In this document: in pieces, positions 1 to 11,090 of the stretch | Layout of the letters: every line of letters starts with the position of its first letter | How positions within the stretch are numbered: position 1 is the stretch's first letter | From: Escallonia rubra | Taxonomy: Eukaryota > Streptophyta > Magnoliopsida > Escalloniales > Escalloniaceae | Assembly: GCA_033065855.1 (NCBI GenBank) | Contig: JAVXUO010002288.1 | Span: forward strand, 334,358 to 398,357 | Length of the DNA stretch: 64,000 nt | Direction of reading: 5' to 3' | The notes under the pieces: generated by a model | What the model saw: only the letters and a program-made list of their open reading frames with translations | Told to the model about the DNA's origin: nothing | Database searches by the model: none | Made by a program: the position numbers and the translations under genes

Positions 1-1830
1 TTCACTCTGCACTCCCCTCCCACCATCCTCCTGTACCCATTTCATTGTAATTGACCAGTTGGGTTCACTCCTAAACCCTAAGAGCATGACCAATTCTTTA
101 GATTAGAACACATACCAAAGTCGAACGTATGGCACCTCTATGGTAAAACGTCAAGTTTGATAAAATGACAAAACGTGTCAATATGGCTACAACCAATTAA
201 TAATGCAACCTAAAAGAAAGGAAGAGAGGAAAATAGGCACAATGAGATGCAGATTTACCTCGTATGGAAACGGTGAGATTCAGCGGAAGCGTGGAGGGAA
301 ATTGAGGTCGTGTCAATTAGCAAGTAAAAGCACCACCAAATGAAACCAATTTAATTTAAGTCATAACCCAAGTGAACGGTCACAATGTCTTTAGATCACA
401 CATTGCGTATGACATCATCTACACACTCAGAACTTGAACCCAGATGAACTAAACATCAACCTCATCATAATCCTATCGTGCCTGATGATATCTTCGAAAT
501 TATCGACTATCATTATTTTTGTGATCAAAGAGATAGAAGCGAGTTATGGCCTGATTGAACTTGCTAATAACCTAAATGAAGACTATGCAAAACCCAAAGC
601 GAACCTAATTAGTCCACCACCAGAAACAATGTCAATCCCGAATAAGCAGGCATCTTCAACCAAGATCCCCCCATCAAAATCTACACCTCAACCTTGATCT
701 TCTTAACAGGAATGTAGTTCCTACATTCTAACTCCAAAGAAGTAGCACAAGAGGTGGGGGAGGAATAGATCGAGCTAGCGAGAAGTAAATTCTGGCTCAA
801 AAGGAACTAGCCCCAATCTGACTCAATTGAATAGAGGCAAAAGGCGGTATCTCGATTCGCAGCAATAGAGAGCAGGAGATGAACTCTAACGATGCGAAAG
901 GAAAGGTACATTTCGAAGCAGTAGAGACTCACGCAGAAACCCACCCACCCGAGCTACGCGCTACTCCCACCTATAAGCCTATCCCCTCGCTTGATAAGAC
1001 TCTAATTCAGTTAAGTGTAGTTTGTGGTTCAGGTCGACCAAATCACCTCCTTGCTTTTCTTGAGGCAAAAGACTTTGTGATTGGATAAGGTCACTGCTCA
1101 TAATTCCCGTAGTTCAGGTCATGCCAGGCTCTAGCTTCGCGCACCAGCTGACATCTTTCGACGAAAAGAGATTTCACATACTGAACTAAGTACATAGTAG
1201 GCCTTCCAGATTGATTTCGCTAGCCTGGGGAAGAACATATGCTTCTTCTATGATGACATCTGGGCCTCGAGCTTGCTTCATCGCCTTGACGACAGATCTT
1301 GGTCCCTTCTTTTCGTCGTTACTTAAGTGACAAAGATGTGATAGATATTTGTAGCTTCAGATTAAGTGTAATAATAATATGAAGTCCAAATTATTGTAAC
1401 AAAAATAAGTGAATTAGAATCCAAGATAAATTGTAATAATGATAAGAAATTCAAATCATCATAACAACAATAAGTGGATTAGAAAACAAGCAATGTTGGA
1501 TAAGCCCCACCTAGCCCCTAGGTTGGTGATAAATATCAACTCTCGTTATTTTCCCTATTCCCTATTCGACCAGCTTCAACAAATGCTTGTCTAGTCAAGC
1601 GGCGCTCATCCCTTTCTTGGCCACATAAGGTTTCGCTTCTGAAGTCGGTTACTGACTTGACTTCGTTCACTCAACAATCATTGAATCCAGATTGCCACTA
1701 GGTAGGAGCTCCTCTTTCCATTTAAACGAAATCAACTTTCTTGAAGCGGGTTAGCTAAGTACCATCCATTTAGCTAACGGATTATGTTCAGATTAATCGT
1801 AACAATAATAAGATGTCCAAATTATTGTAA
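1..1830. other. Gene-free stretch, partly organelle-like
   Basis: No convincing protein-coding gene is seen. The base composition and texture of about 690-1320 and 1545-1770 (moderate GC, no AT-rich runs, short open stretches with no recognisable product) look like plant mitochondrial intergenic DNA, which would make this an organelle-to-nucleus insertion. That is an impression only, because no organelle gene is recognised. Around 1360-1500 and 1785-1840 there are diverged repeats built on a motif resembling GTCCAAATTATTGTAA, which recurs near 4070. The 879-1088 open frame has no family I recognise. Confidence 0.3.
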
Positions 1831-1844
1831 GAATAATACGTATA

Positions 1845-2987
1845 TATACATGAGTGGAATAAGGCAACCATGGTGAAATATATATGGGATCTGGCTACCA
1901 AGAAAGACACTCTCTGGATTAAGTGGTATCATACCTATATAATCAAAGGCCAAAATTTCTGGTTCTTCAAACCACCAGTTAAGCAGTCCTGGACATGGAG
2001 GAAGCTGATCCAATTGAGAGGTAAAATGCAGCCATTTATTAAATATCATATTGGAAGTGGCAACAACACATGGTTCTGGTTTGACAACTGGTTGCCTAAC
2101 ATATCTATTATAAATCAATTTGGTACAAGAATAGTCTATGATGCTGCTAGCTCTATGAACCTAAAGGTAAGAAAGGTTTTGGTGCAAGGCAGATGAAATA
2201 TACCTATAAGATCAGAAGATCTAAGGCAGTTAGCCAACCAATTATCAGAACTCCCTAACAACAATGGCACTGAGGATCAAATCAAATGGATGGCACATCC
2301 TAGTGGTAAATTTAATATTCAATCAGCCTGGAATGCTATCAGAGTGCATAAGCCTATAGTCTCACGGTGGAAGATAATTTGGTTTCCTGGACAAATTCCA
2401 AAGTGTGGTTTCATATTGTGATTGTTGTGCAAGAAAAACCTAAGGACTAAAGATAAACTAAGGGCATGGAAATTTGTTGAAGATGATCACTGCAGTATGT
2501 ACAATCAACATCAGGAGACAGTTGAATATCTCTTTATGGAGTGCAACAGGAGTAAAGAGATCTGGAATTAAGTGCTTAGCAAAATTCTAGTCTATGGGCA
2601 GTTCACCACAGCGTCTTAATTTCTACAATTTGCATGCAACAAATTCAGGAGAAAGAGTTTTAGAGCTAGATTATGCAAGCTAACTTTGGGAGTTACCATA
2701 TACAGCATATGGGAGGAAAGGAATCAAAGGATATTCAAGGGAGGAATGAGATTGTAGCAAAGATTCAGAAATGGATATTTTACAGAGTTTTGAGCTGGAA
2801 GAAGGCAATGGCATCTACAACTAATATACAACTATGTAAAAACTGGGAGATACCTCTGAATGTGTTGCATCACTGAGAAACGAGTTAAAAATGTTTTCTT
2901 GTGTAAATTGTAGGCAAAGATTCAGATGTAAGATGACTTTGAAGTCTTTCACCGGTAAAGAAATGACCTTTTACCAACAAAAAAAAA
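1845..2987 (+). mobile_element. 5'-truncated LINE (non-LTR) insertion
   Basis: The 14-bp sequence GAATAATACGTATA occurs immediately before (1831-1844) and after (2988-3001) this segment, and the right end finishes in an A-rich tail. This is the signature of target-primed reverse transcription. The interior encodes only the C-terminal part of a LINE ORF2: the W-F-D-N-W motif near 2085 and a downstream zinc-binding (zf-RVT) region. The endonuclease and most of the reverse transcriptase are absent, so this is a dead-on-arrival 5' truncation. Confidence 0.85.
1870..2876 (+). pseudogene. LINE ORF2 C-terminal fragment (zf-RVT), broken
   Basis: This is the C-terminal region of a plant LINE-type reverse transcriptase polyprotein. 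The first open part (1870-2196) carries the typical sequence after the RT domain, with GSGNNTWFWFDNWLP. After a stop and frame changes, the segment 2280-2580 reads as the zinc-binding zf-RVT domain (W-K-I-I-W, I-P-K-C-G-F, a C...H-x4-C series ending in MECNRSKEIW). Further stops follow at about 2571 and beyond. A final piece (about 2690-2860) resembles the tail after this domain. It cannot encode an active protein: the catalytic RT motifs are missing and several nonsense and frameshift changes are present. Confidence 0.8.
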
Positions 2988-3001
2988 GAATAATACGTAT
3001 A

Positions 3002-4583
3002 AAAGCCCATGAATATTTTTGAACTTCATATTTAGGGACGCAACTACAAAAGCGGTAAAAATTGAATTCCACCGCCAAATATCAATCATAAGTGTCCCAA
3101 ATTACTAAATTTACTTTTATTTTTAGTGATCAAAAACATATTTTTTCTTGGACTAAGGTAACATATAGTTTTGGTTCAAACCAAGGTTGTAGCGAGCTGC
3201 AACATTCCATTTAGCAAGAAAAATAGATGGCATCATCACAACATATAGATAGCGACTAATTAATATTAAGAGCATTAATTTTGCATCACTAATTTTGTCA
3301 CTTGTCCTAATTTTGTTGTTTAGTTTACGCATTTTATATTGATCTATATTTGCATTGGTTTTACTTCTTTTTTTCCTTACCACTAACATGCTTCCGTAGT
3401 TCGGATACGATTTTTATCACTTGCACTTCAACATTTGTCGCTAATGCACATAAAAGTGTAACAAAAGCCCATGAATATTTTTTTGGTTTCAAATGTTTAC
3501 AGAAGTGTAACTAAAGCCCATAATTTCTTTTTTAATTTCATATATTAGCTACATAAGAGTAGTTGAAGTGGTAAAAATTGAAGTCTATTGCCAAATATAA
3601 ATCCAAAGGTGTCCCAAAACACTAATTTAATGTTACTTTGATTTTTAATGAATGAAGATAGAGTTTTTCTTTGACTAAGATTACGATAAACTTTGGCTTC
3701 ATCTAACTTTGTATCAAAGCAGTAATTCCCATTTAGTGAGAAAATAGCATTACAAAATAAAGAAATTGACGTTTTTGCATGCCTAGGATTTTTTATTTTG
3801 CGTCACTAATTTTGTCACTAACCATACTTTTGTCGTTTAGTTTTGCACGTTCTAATTGTAATAATAACATTGGAGATAACAAATAGATTAGGAGTCTAAA
3901 TTGGCAACCTGAGACTTCACCACAAAAAAAAATTTGCATCACTAATTTCGTCACTAACCATACTTTTGTCTTTAGTTTTGCGCGTTCTAACTGTAATTAT
4001 TACATTGGAAATAACAATAGATTAGGAATCTATTCATAATAAGCCGAGACTATTAATATATATATTAGAAGTCCAAAATTAAGGTAATCTGAAACTTCAC
4101 CAGACAAGTGACAAAATTCCATAAAAGAACCCGTCTTTTATATAGTTATATCGATTGATATTGATTGATTGATATTGATAGATTGATCGATATTGAGATC
4201 AATATTTATTGATATTAATTGATTGATATTGATATTGATTTTTAACTGTTCTAACACAAAAAGAAACTAATAACTACAAAGGGCTACTATAACCGGGTTA
4301 GGGAACAAAAGAGTACTTGGATAGCATACCATGAATAGACAATTAAGGGCAGTGATTACTACAGCTCATTTGAAAAACAAAAAAAGGTACGAAGAATGTT
4401 ATCATGGTCCTGTTTGAGTCGAGCCATAAGAATTTTTATGGAGATTTAGGAAAAATGACAGAAAATTGAAGTTCCCCCCTGTTGCATCATGAGCAAATCA
4501 ATGAGAACACAAAGCAGGGAGAAAGTGTTGGTATCAAACGTAAACCGAAGTGCGTCTCGATGTTGATCGACAGTAATGCCGTA
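3002..4583. repeat. Diverged tandem repeats in AT-rich DNA
   Basis: Two diverged copies of a unit of about 450-500 bp lie in direct order, beginning with AAAGCCCATGA at 3003 and with AAAGCCCATAA at about 3513. They share blocks such as GGTAAAAATTGAA and TGTCCCAAA in the same order. A shorter unit of about 140 bp is repeated at about 3796-3936 and 3937-4065, sharing CACTAACCATACTTTTGTC. The stretch 4140-4240 is a simple run of GATTGATATT-like words. From about 4240 to 4583 the DNA matches the segment at 34.3-34.56 kb. No gene is seen. Confidence 0.6.
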
Positions 4584-4647
4584 GCTTATTTCAGAGGCGG
4601 AGCTAGGCATGTACGAGAGGGGGCTATAGCCCCCTGTCAGATTTTGA

Positions 4648-4656
<9 letters not shown>

Positions 4657-4692
<36 letters not shown>
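4657..4692. repeat. (TA)n microsatellite inside hAT element
   Basis: An uninterrupted TA dinucleotide run directly follows an A-tract just inside the left end of the hAT transposon. Confidence 0.95.
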
Positions 4693-4695
<3 letters not shown>

Positions 4696-5356
4696 TTTTT
4701 CACACTTTTCGGCTCTCTCTCTCTCTCTTCGGCTCTCTCTCTCTCTCCGGCGACGGGCGACCGGCCTCTCTCTTCTCAGTTCTCACCACCAGTCACCAAC
4801 CGAGGGTCCGAGACACCGACCGGCGGCCGGCGCCTCACTCCGGCAGCCACGACGAACCCGGATCTACTTCGGCTCACTCCTCCCGTCGGCAGTCGGCACC
4901 CACGACACGACGAACGACGATTCGACGAACCCACGTCGGCAGACGGCAGTCGACACCCACCTACGACGAACGGCGAACGCACTTCGGCGCGACGGGCGAC
5001 GGCGCGGCCGGCGCCTCACGGTCACGGGCTCTTCAGTCTTCACTCCAACGGATCTACGGCGACGGCGAGTCTGCGACGGAGAGACCGGCGACGGAGAGAG
5101 AGTCTTCAGTCTTCACAGTTCACTCCAATGGTCCACCGCCGGCGGCAAGGACCCAGTGACCCCGGATCTACGCCGACGGCGAGTCGGCGACTTCGGTTGT
5201 ACACTTGTACTGTCTTCACTCCAACAGTTCACCGGCGGCTAAACTCCGGCGACCGGCGGCCAAAACTCCGGCGACCGGCGACTGAATTGAATTGAGCTTT
5301 CAAACTCCAGTGACAAGTATGTTCCAACTTCCAAACTTTAATTTCACCTTTCATTG

Positions 5357-5705
5357 ACTTGAGCATTGAATTGAATTATGGATAATCTTGAGCATTGAAT
5401 TGAATTATGGATAATCTTGAGCATTGAATTGAATTATGGATAATCTTGAGCATTGAATTGAATCAATTGATTATGGATAATGTTGAGCATTGATTATGGT
5501 TAATGTTTAGCATTGATTATGGATAATCTTGCGCATTGATTATGGTTAATGTTTAGCATTGATTATGAATAATCTTGAGATATTGATTATGGTTAATGTT
5601 TAGCATTGATTATGGATAATCTTGAGATATTGATTATGATTAATGTTTAATATTGATTATGGATAATCTTGAGATATTAATTATGGTTAATGTTTAGCAT
5701 TGAGA
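5357..5705. repeat. Tandem repeats in hAT leader
   Basis: Three clean copies of a 29-bp unit (CTTGAGCATTGAATTGAATT followed by ATGGATAAT) run from about 5357. They degrade into a longer series alternating TTGATTATGGATAATCTTG and GATTATGGTTAATGTTTAGC up to about 5700. The repeats lie between the GC-rich leader and the transposase ATG, probably in a 5' intron, since TTTTATTTTCAG precedes the start codon. Confidence 0.85.
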
Positions 5706-5906
5706 TATTGAGATTGATGGAGGATGGGACCCAATTGGATTGAGATATCGAATGTGTGATTTAGTTGAATGGTGGGTTGAAATTAGGTTAACGCAATAAT
5801 GAAACATGACTGAAAAAGTAAAAGAATAAAATATTTTGATTAATTAGGTTATTTGATTGATAATTGATGGATTGATATTGAAAATAAAATGTGTTTTATT
5901 TTCAGA

Positions 5907-8345
5907 ATGGATAAGTACTATAAAAAGAAACCAAAGTTTGAAGAAGTGCAGCCTAGTAAGAATGAGCGTATAAATGAAGATACTATTCAACAGTCTATAA
6001 TTCCAACAGTAAGGGACAAGGCTCCCATTGTGCACCGTGATGTTCTTTTCGGACATTCAAGTAGAATTAGCGATGAGTTCAACTCGGATGAACTTATTTC
6101 GGATCCTGGGTTGCGTCCAAATATTTGGGATTATGGTCCTAATGTTCGAGATAAAGTCCGACGAGCGTATTGGTCGAAAGGTCCTTGCCAACCTCGTGAC
6201 CACAGTTTTCCATTTACAAAAATCGGAACTCAGTCTCGTCGATTTGTTTCTTCTTGGTTTGACATTTATTCGAGTTGGTTGGAGTATAGTATAGCAAAAG
6301 ATGAAGCATTTTGTTTGTGTTGCTACTTGTTCGGAAGTGTTCATGGGGAGCAAGGGGGTGGTGGTGCTTTTGTTAAGCATGGTTTTAAAGATTGGAGAAA
6401 GAAGGAAAAATTCCAAAGACATGTTGGAGAAGTTGGTAGTGCACACAACATGGCTTTAACTAAGTGTCAAGCCTTTGATAACCCTAAGCAGAGTATTGAA
6501 GTAGTTTTGTCCAAGCAAACAGATGAAAGTAAGGTTCAATACCGTACTCGCTTGACTGCATCCGTTGATGTCATTCGGTTCCTCTTACGTCAAGGCTTGT
6601 CTTTCCGTGGACACATAGAATCTAATGAGTCTGAAAATCAGGGAAATTTTCTAGAACTTTTAGGGTTTCTTGCTGATCACAATGAAAACGTGAAAAAAGT
6701 CGCATTGTAAAACGCTCCTCAGAATCTGAAATTGACTTCACCACAAGTTCAGAAAGAAATTGTTAGTGCCATTGCCGGAGAAATACGAGATGCAATTGTT
6801 GGAGACATGAAATCTGAATTATTTTCCATTTTAGTTGACGAGTGTCGTGATATTTCAGTCAAAGAACAAATGGGAGTTGTCTTCAGATATGTGGACAAAA
6901 GAGGACGTGTGATTGAACGTTTTTTTGGTATAGTCCATGTTGCTAGTACCACTGCCTCATCATTGAAAGACGCGATTGACAGTTTATTTGCAATGCATGA
7001 ATTGAGCATTTCAAGGGTTCGTGGACAAGGCTATGATGGAGCAAGTAATATGCAAGGTGAATTCAATGGTCTTAAAACCTTAATTCAGAGGGAGAATGAA
7101 AGTGCTTATTATATTCATTGCTTTGCTCATCAACTTCAGCTAACTCTTGTAGCCGTTGCAAAAAAACATGCTCAGATTGCATTGCTTTTTAATTTGGTTG
7201 CTAAGGTAGTCAACACTGTGGGAGTTTCATGCAAGCGAAGAGATGCTATTCGAGAAAGTGAAGCCATTAGACTTGCTCGTGACCTTGAGAGTGGTGATAT
7301 CGTCAGTGGTCGAGGTTTAAATCAAGAAACTAGCATCAAAAGAGCAGGAGAGACTCATTGGGGATCACATTACGGTGCATTATTGAATTTGAGTCAAATG
7401 TTTGATTCGGTGATACGTGTGCTTAATAAGGTTGTTGAGGATGCTACAGATTATGAACAGAGAGGTGAAGCATTGGGTCTTTTGAACTCGGTGCCAACTT
7501 ATGATTTTGCCTTCAACATGTATTTGATGATAAATATTTTGGGGATGACGAATGAACTTTCACAAGCATTACAAAAGAAAGATCAAAACATTGTGAATGC
7601 AATGAAGTTGGTAAGTATAACAAAGCAACGATTGCAGGACTTTAGAGATCGAGGGTTGGAAAACTTGCTGGAAGAGGTTTCACAATTTTGTGTAAAACAC
7701 GATATTGACGTATTGGACATGAGTGCGAGGTTTGTAGCTCCGGGGAGGCAAAGACGTAATGCTGAAGAAGGTACAAATTTTTACCATTATCGTGTTGATA
7801 TTTTTTTAACGGTTGTTGATTTGCAAATCAGTGAGTTGAATAATCGTTTCAGTGAGGTAACCACGGAGTTGCTTATGTGTATGGCATGTTTCGATCCAAG
7901 TGATGGTTTTTCTGCTTTTAATAAGCAAAAGTTGATACGTCTTGCACAGTTTTATCCATATGACTTTTCGCCGATAGAGCTTAGGGTACTTCAAAGTCAG
8001 CTCGAGACTTATATTATGGATGTGCGCTCCTGTGAAGAACTTTATGAAGTCAGGGGAATTGGTGAACTTGTTATAAAGTTGGTTGAGTTGAAAAAGGATG
8101 TGATATATCCTTTGGTGTTCTTGCTTTTGAGATTGGTCTTACTTTTACCTGTTGCAACTGCTACTGTAGAAAGAGCTTTCTCTGCAATGAAGATAATAAA
8201 GACTCGACTTCGGAATCGCATGGGAGACGAATGGATGAATGATAGCTTGGTTTGTTACATCGAGAAGAATGTCTTCAAAACTATTACAAATGAAGCTATT
8301 ATCAAACGCTACCAATCTTCGGCGCCTCATCGAATAGTTATTTAG
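5907..8345 (+). pseudogene. hAT transposase (TTF-type/ZMYM1-like), one stop
   Basis: This is a transposase of the plant hAT group related to zinc finger MYM-type protein 1. The start chosen is the ATG at 5907, just after a splice-acceptor-like TTTTATTTTCAG. In order, it shows a TTF-type zinc-finger region (W-S-K-G-P-C-Q ... F-C-L-C-C-Y-L-F-G, residues about 85-150), a DUF4371-like region, the RNase-H-like catalytic core (LFSILVDECRDIS, YCIHCFAHQLQLTLV-type block) and the C-terminal hAT dimerisation block (LPVATATVERAFSAMKIIKT). The two long open pieces, 5907-6710 and 6711-8345, are in the same frame and separated only by a TAA at 6708-6710. One point mutation therefore accounts for the break. 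No other disruption was noticed, which suggests recent inactivation. Terminal repeats on both sides mark this as the element's own gene. Confidence 0.9.
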
Positions 8346-8587
8346 TACTTTCGTTTGTAAACTCTGAAATATTTATTTTGTATTTGCTTTTGTTGTACTG
8401 TAAAGAGTCTTTAGTAGCTCTCATGAAATTAAATATGACTTTTTGGATGTTTTTTCGTATTAATTTGTGTTTTGTCGAAAAATGCATTTTTTTGTTGTTG
8501 CTATTTTACTAATAAAAATAATTATTAATTTCGATATATATTTAGCCCCCTCTCGGATGAAATCCTGGCTCCGCCCCTGGCTTATTT

Positions 8588-8786
8588 TATTCATATATTT
8601 ACTCTATGGAACTCTATTGGTCCGGATAATATTTTGGGATCAAATGAAACGTGCCTACATTTTGGTGTTCATGCTTTTGATATGTCTTCTGAATGAGTAG
8701 AACTATCCGCTAATTGATTCAACAACGATTTATTACATGATTTTAGTCGAGTATGAATTGAACAAGAATGAAAGGAACATCAAATC
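8588..8786. other. 3' flank of aspartic protease copy 1
   Basis: Short spacer between the hAT element and the stop codon of protease copy 1. It resembles the corresponding 3' flank of protease copy 3 (about 34566-34829), for example in the word GTAGAACTAT. It is the right half of the host site that the hAT element split. Confidence 0.6.
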
Positions 8787-9582
8787 CTACTCGATATTAT
8801 CTGGACAAGGTACTTTGTAATACATAGTAACCTGGTTGATGCTCAGATCATATCCAACTTGAAGGTGGTTTGGTATCTTTATCGACGTTTTCGGTACCGC
8901 ATCCAAAAATCATGTCTTCGAGGATGGTTTCTCCCGTGATGCCGTTATCGGCTAAAGTAATAGTCTCTGTAGAGAGATCTCCATTAGAAGAGGACTTATC
9001 GATGTAATCGGCGTGGTAGCTACATGTTTCCCCCCAAATTGACTTGGAGCATTTTGTATTGTCAACCGACTCACATCTCGGTCCACAAGGAATGCTTTTG
9101 TATGTCGAAGATTTGTAACGATTATAAAAGGGAATGCTTTGCTTGTAGCAGTGCCTGCATGGCTGACACTGCAACCAAATTATATGGCTGCCGGTGTCAG
9201 CGACTCCAAATGTTTTGACAGGTGGGGTACCAATGCTGTAGCTCATGACAAAGTCTATGCCAATTATCCTAACAGGAGATCGAGCATATATCAGTGATTC
9301 TGCTGGCACTGACGTACTTCTGCCCAAAAAATGTGCTCGAGCCAAAGAAGTACGAATACCATCTCTAATAAGATCGTCGTGTTTGGCCTTGGGATCGTAG
9401 AATGGAGACTCGGGAGAAGTGCGGTGGATAAGATGTGCCGTGAAGCTTATATTTTTGCGAGGATAGAGAAGGGGTGGCATGGACGTAGGTAGAGAGTCTT
9501 GATCAGGACGATTGCTTAAAGAGAAGGAGATCATGAGAAGAAGTAGTACTGCCATGCGTAGCATTGTTTGGGAGAAAGCCAT
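8787..9582 (-). pseudogene. Truncated aspartic protease (CDR1-like), copy 1
   Basis: Family A1 plant aspartic protease of the nepenthesin/CDR1 type, which are normally secreted two-lobed endopeptidases. The ATG at 9582 opens 244 codons: a hydrophobic signal peptide (residues about 7-23), a propeptide region with LIHRTSPESPFY, the first catalytic motif DTGS at residues 129-132 and the cysteine-rich nepenthesin insert. After DTKPP the gene jumps directly to its C-terminal tail, so about half the protein (the second lobe with the second catalytic aspartate) is deleted. At this junction the frame is shifted and translation stops after six more residues. The tail VGYDLSINQVTMYY plus its stop codon (8787-8789) is still readable in another frame. 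It has one catalytic aspartate and so cannot form the usual active site. A TATA-like box lies at 9623-9633. Confidence 0.9.
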
Positions 9583-9622
9583 TAGTGTGTACTGTATTGT
9601 GTTAATGAGCTAAGGGTAATGG

Positions 9623-9633
9623 TCTTTTTATAT
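9623..9633 (-). promoter_or_regulatory. TATA-like box of protease copy 1
   Basis: ATATAAAAAGA on the minus strand lies 41 bp upstream of the protease ATG. The same position is identical in copy 2 (11131-11141). In copy 3 the equivalent (about 36236-36248) is weaker, AAATAAAAAG. Confidence 0.6.
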
Positions 9634-10313
9634 GCGCCCATGTGGGGAGTCTTTGCATGTGGTTCTCAGTTTCAAGAGTTATATTGTTCAAATTGGAAGC
9701 TTGATCATTACCTTTATAACGTAGCCCAGTTCTTAGGTAAGGTTAATCATCATCTTTATCTAAGCCATTTGACAAACGTATTTAACAGTAATGTGATCCT
9801 TATAAATATAACCATCATTCCACCTGCCCCCTAGCTTGTTATAAAAAGTAATCTTTTAATTAGGGTTTCTGAGAGTACCATTCTTTCCAGACATGTAGGG
9901 TTTCTCTGAGAACAAGAAAACCCTGTATATAGTTCTTTTCTTTGGATCAGTAATCCCCAGACAGGCATCAAATTATTGATATAATTGAAATGACCCAATA
10001 CAAAATTGGTACACAAAAACCCATGCCCACTTAGTCAAAACTAAAGTGAGGTTCCACCAACTCCCAACTAAACACAGGATAACAAACCCAGATCTTTATC
10101 AATGTTCCATAAACTTATAGGTAGAAACCACCTACGCGAGTGCCTGATAACAAACTAAGAAACCTAGATAAGATAGATAGCACAAAAATGGATCTTTGTA
10201 TGTTTTTGTAGTTAGGGGTCCTTAATTATAAGTTTGATCACAATCGTTTTCTTGGCATTATGAGGACCAAAATAAACCATCATTTAACTTGCCCCTACTT
10301 TTTCTTGCCCTAT
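9634..10313. other. Upstream region of protease copy 1, no gene
   Basis: No coding region. The first about 200 bp align with the upstream DNA of protease copy 3 (36235-36435). The stretch from about 9930 aligns with 38430-38560 and then 39240-39530, sharing for example GATCAGTAA, GCACAAAAATGGATCTTTG and TATGAGGACCAAAATAAACC. It is promoter-side DNA of the ancient segment duplication. Confidence 0.65.
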
Positions 10314-11090
10314 TTATCGACGTTTGTAATACATAGTAAGCTGGTTGATGCTCAGATCATATCCAACACCAGGTGGTTTGGTATCTTTATCGACGTTTTC
10401 GGTACCGCATCCAAAAATCATGTCTTCGAGGATGGTTTCTCCCGTGATGCCGTTATCGGCTAAAGTAATAGTCTCTGTAGAGAGATCTCCATTAGAAGAG
10501 GACTTATCGATGTAATCGGCGTGGTAGCTACATGTTTCCCCCCAAATTGACTTGGAGCATTTTGTATTGTCAACCGACTCACATCTCGGTCCACAAGGAA
10601 TGCTTTTGTATGTCGAAGATTTGTAACGATTATAAAAGGGAATGCTTTGCTTGTAGCAGTGCCTGCATGGCTGACACTGCAACCAAATTATATGGCTGCC
10701 GGTGTCAGCGACTCCAAATGTTTTGACAGGTGGGGTACCAATGCTGTAGCTCATGACAAAGTCTATGCCAATTATCCTAACAGGAGATCGAGCATATATC
10801 AGTGATTCTGCTGGCACTGACGTACTTCTGCCCAAAAAATGTGCTCGAGCCAAAGAAGTACGAATACCATCTCTAATAAGATCGTCGTGTTTGGCCTTGG
10901 GATCGTAGAATGGAGACTCGGGAGAAGTGCGGTGGATAAGATGTGCCGTGAAGCTTATATTTTTGCGAGGATAGAGAAGGGGTGGCATGGACGTAGGTAG
11001 AGAGTCTTGATCAGGACGATTGCTTAAAGAGAAGGAGATCATGAGAAGAAGTAGTACTGCCATGCGTAGCATTGTTTGGGAGAAAGCCAT
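10314..11090 (-). pseudogene. Truncated aspartic protease, copy 2 (in-frame fusion)
   Basis: Tandem copy of the truncated CDR1-like protease with an identical N-terminal half: signal peptide, propeptide and the DTGS first catalytic motif at residues 129-132. Here the deletion junction is in frame. Residues ...DTKPPG run straight into VGYDLSINQLTMYY, giving a 258-residue open frame ending in KRR instead of the normal C-terminus, because the last codons are replaced by TCGACG-containing DNA (10316-10322). The second catalytic lobe is absent, so it should not be an active A1 protease. Because the frame is open and the promoter region identical to copy 1 is present, it could still yield a secreted half-protease. 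Expression is unknown. Confidence 0.85.

Larger units (their letters stand above)
4592..8579 (+). mobile_element. Complete hAT transposon (about 4.0 kb)
   Basis: The element is bounded by an exact 8-bp target duplication, GCTTATTT, at 4584-4591 and 8580-8587. Its ends are inverted repeats: the left starts CAGAGGCGGAGCTAGG and the right, read in reverse, starts CAGGGGCGGAGCCAGG. Both share an inner block GAGAGGGGGCTA. An 8-bp duplication, a CAG-type terminus and an encoded hAT transposase together identify the superfamily. The interior holds a (TA)n run at 4657-4692, a GC-rich CGGCGA-rich leader (4740-5290), short tandem repeats (5357-5700) and the transposase gene. Confidence 0.95.
8863..10315. 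repeat. Direct duplication, left copy (1453 bp)
   Basis: By eye this matches 10371-11823 base for base at a constant offset of 1508. It covers almost all of the truncated protease coding region plus about 730 bp of its upstream DNA. The copies diverge abruptly at both ends. The 55 bp between them (10316-10370) carry only the C-terminal tail of copy 2. Confidence 0.92.

Noticed and set aside
4482..5159. 225-codon open frame on the plus strand rich in R, S and T
   Set aside because: It starts in host DNA, crosses the hAT terminus and the (TA)n run, and then follows the GC-rich leader; there is no domain and the composition explains the openness.
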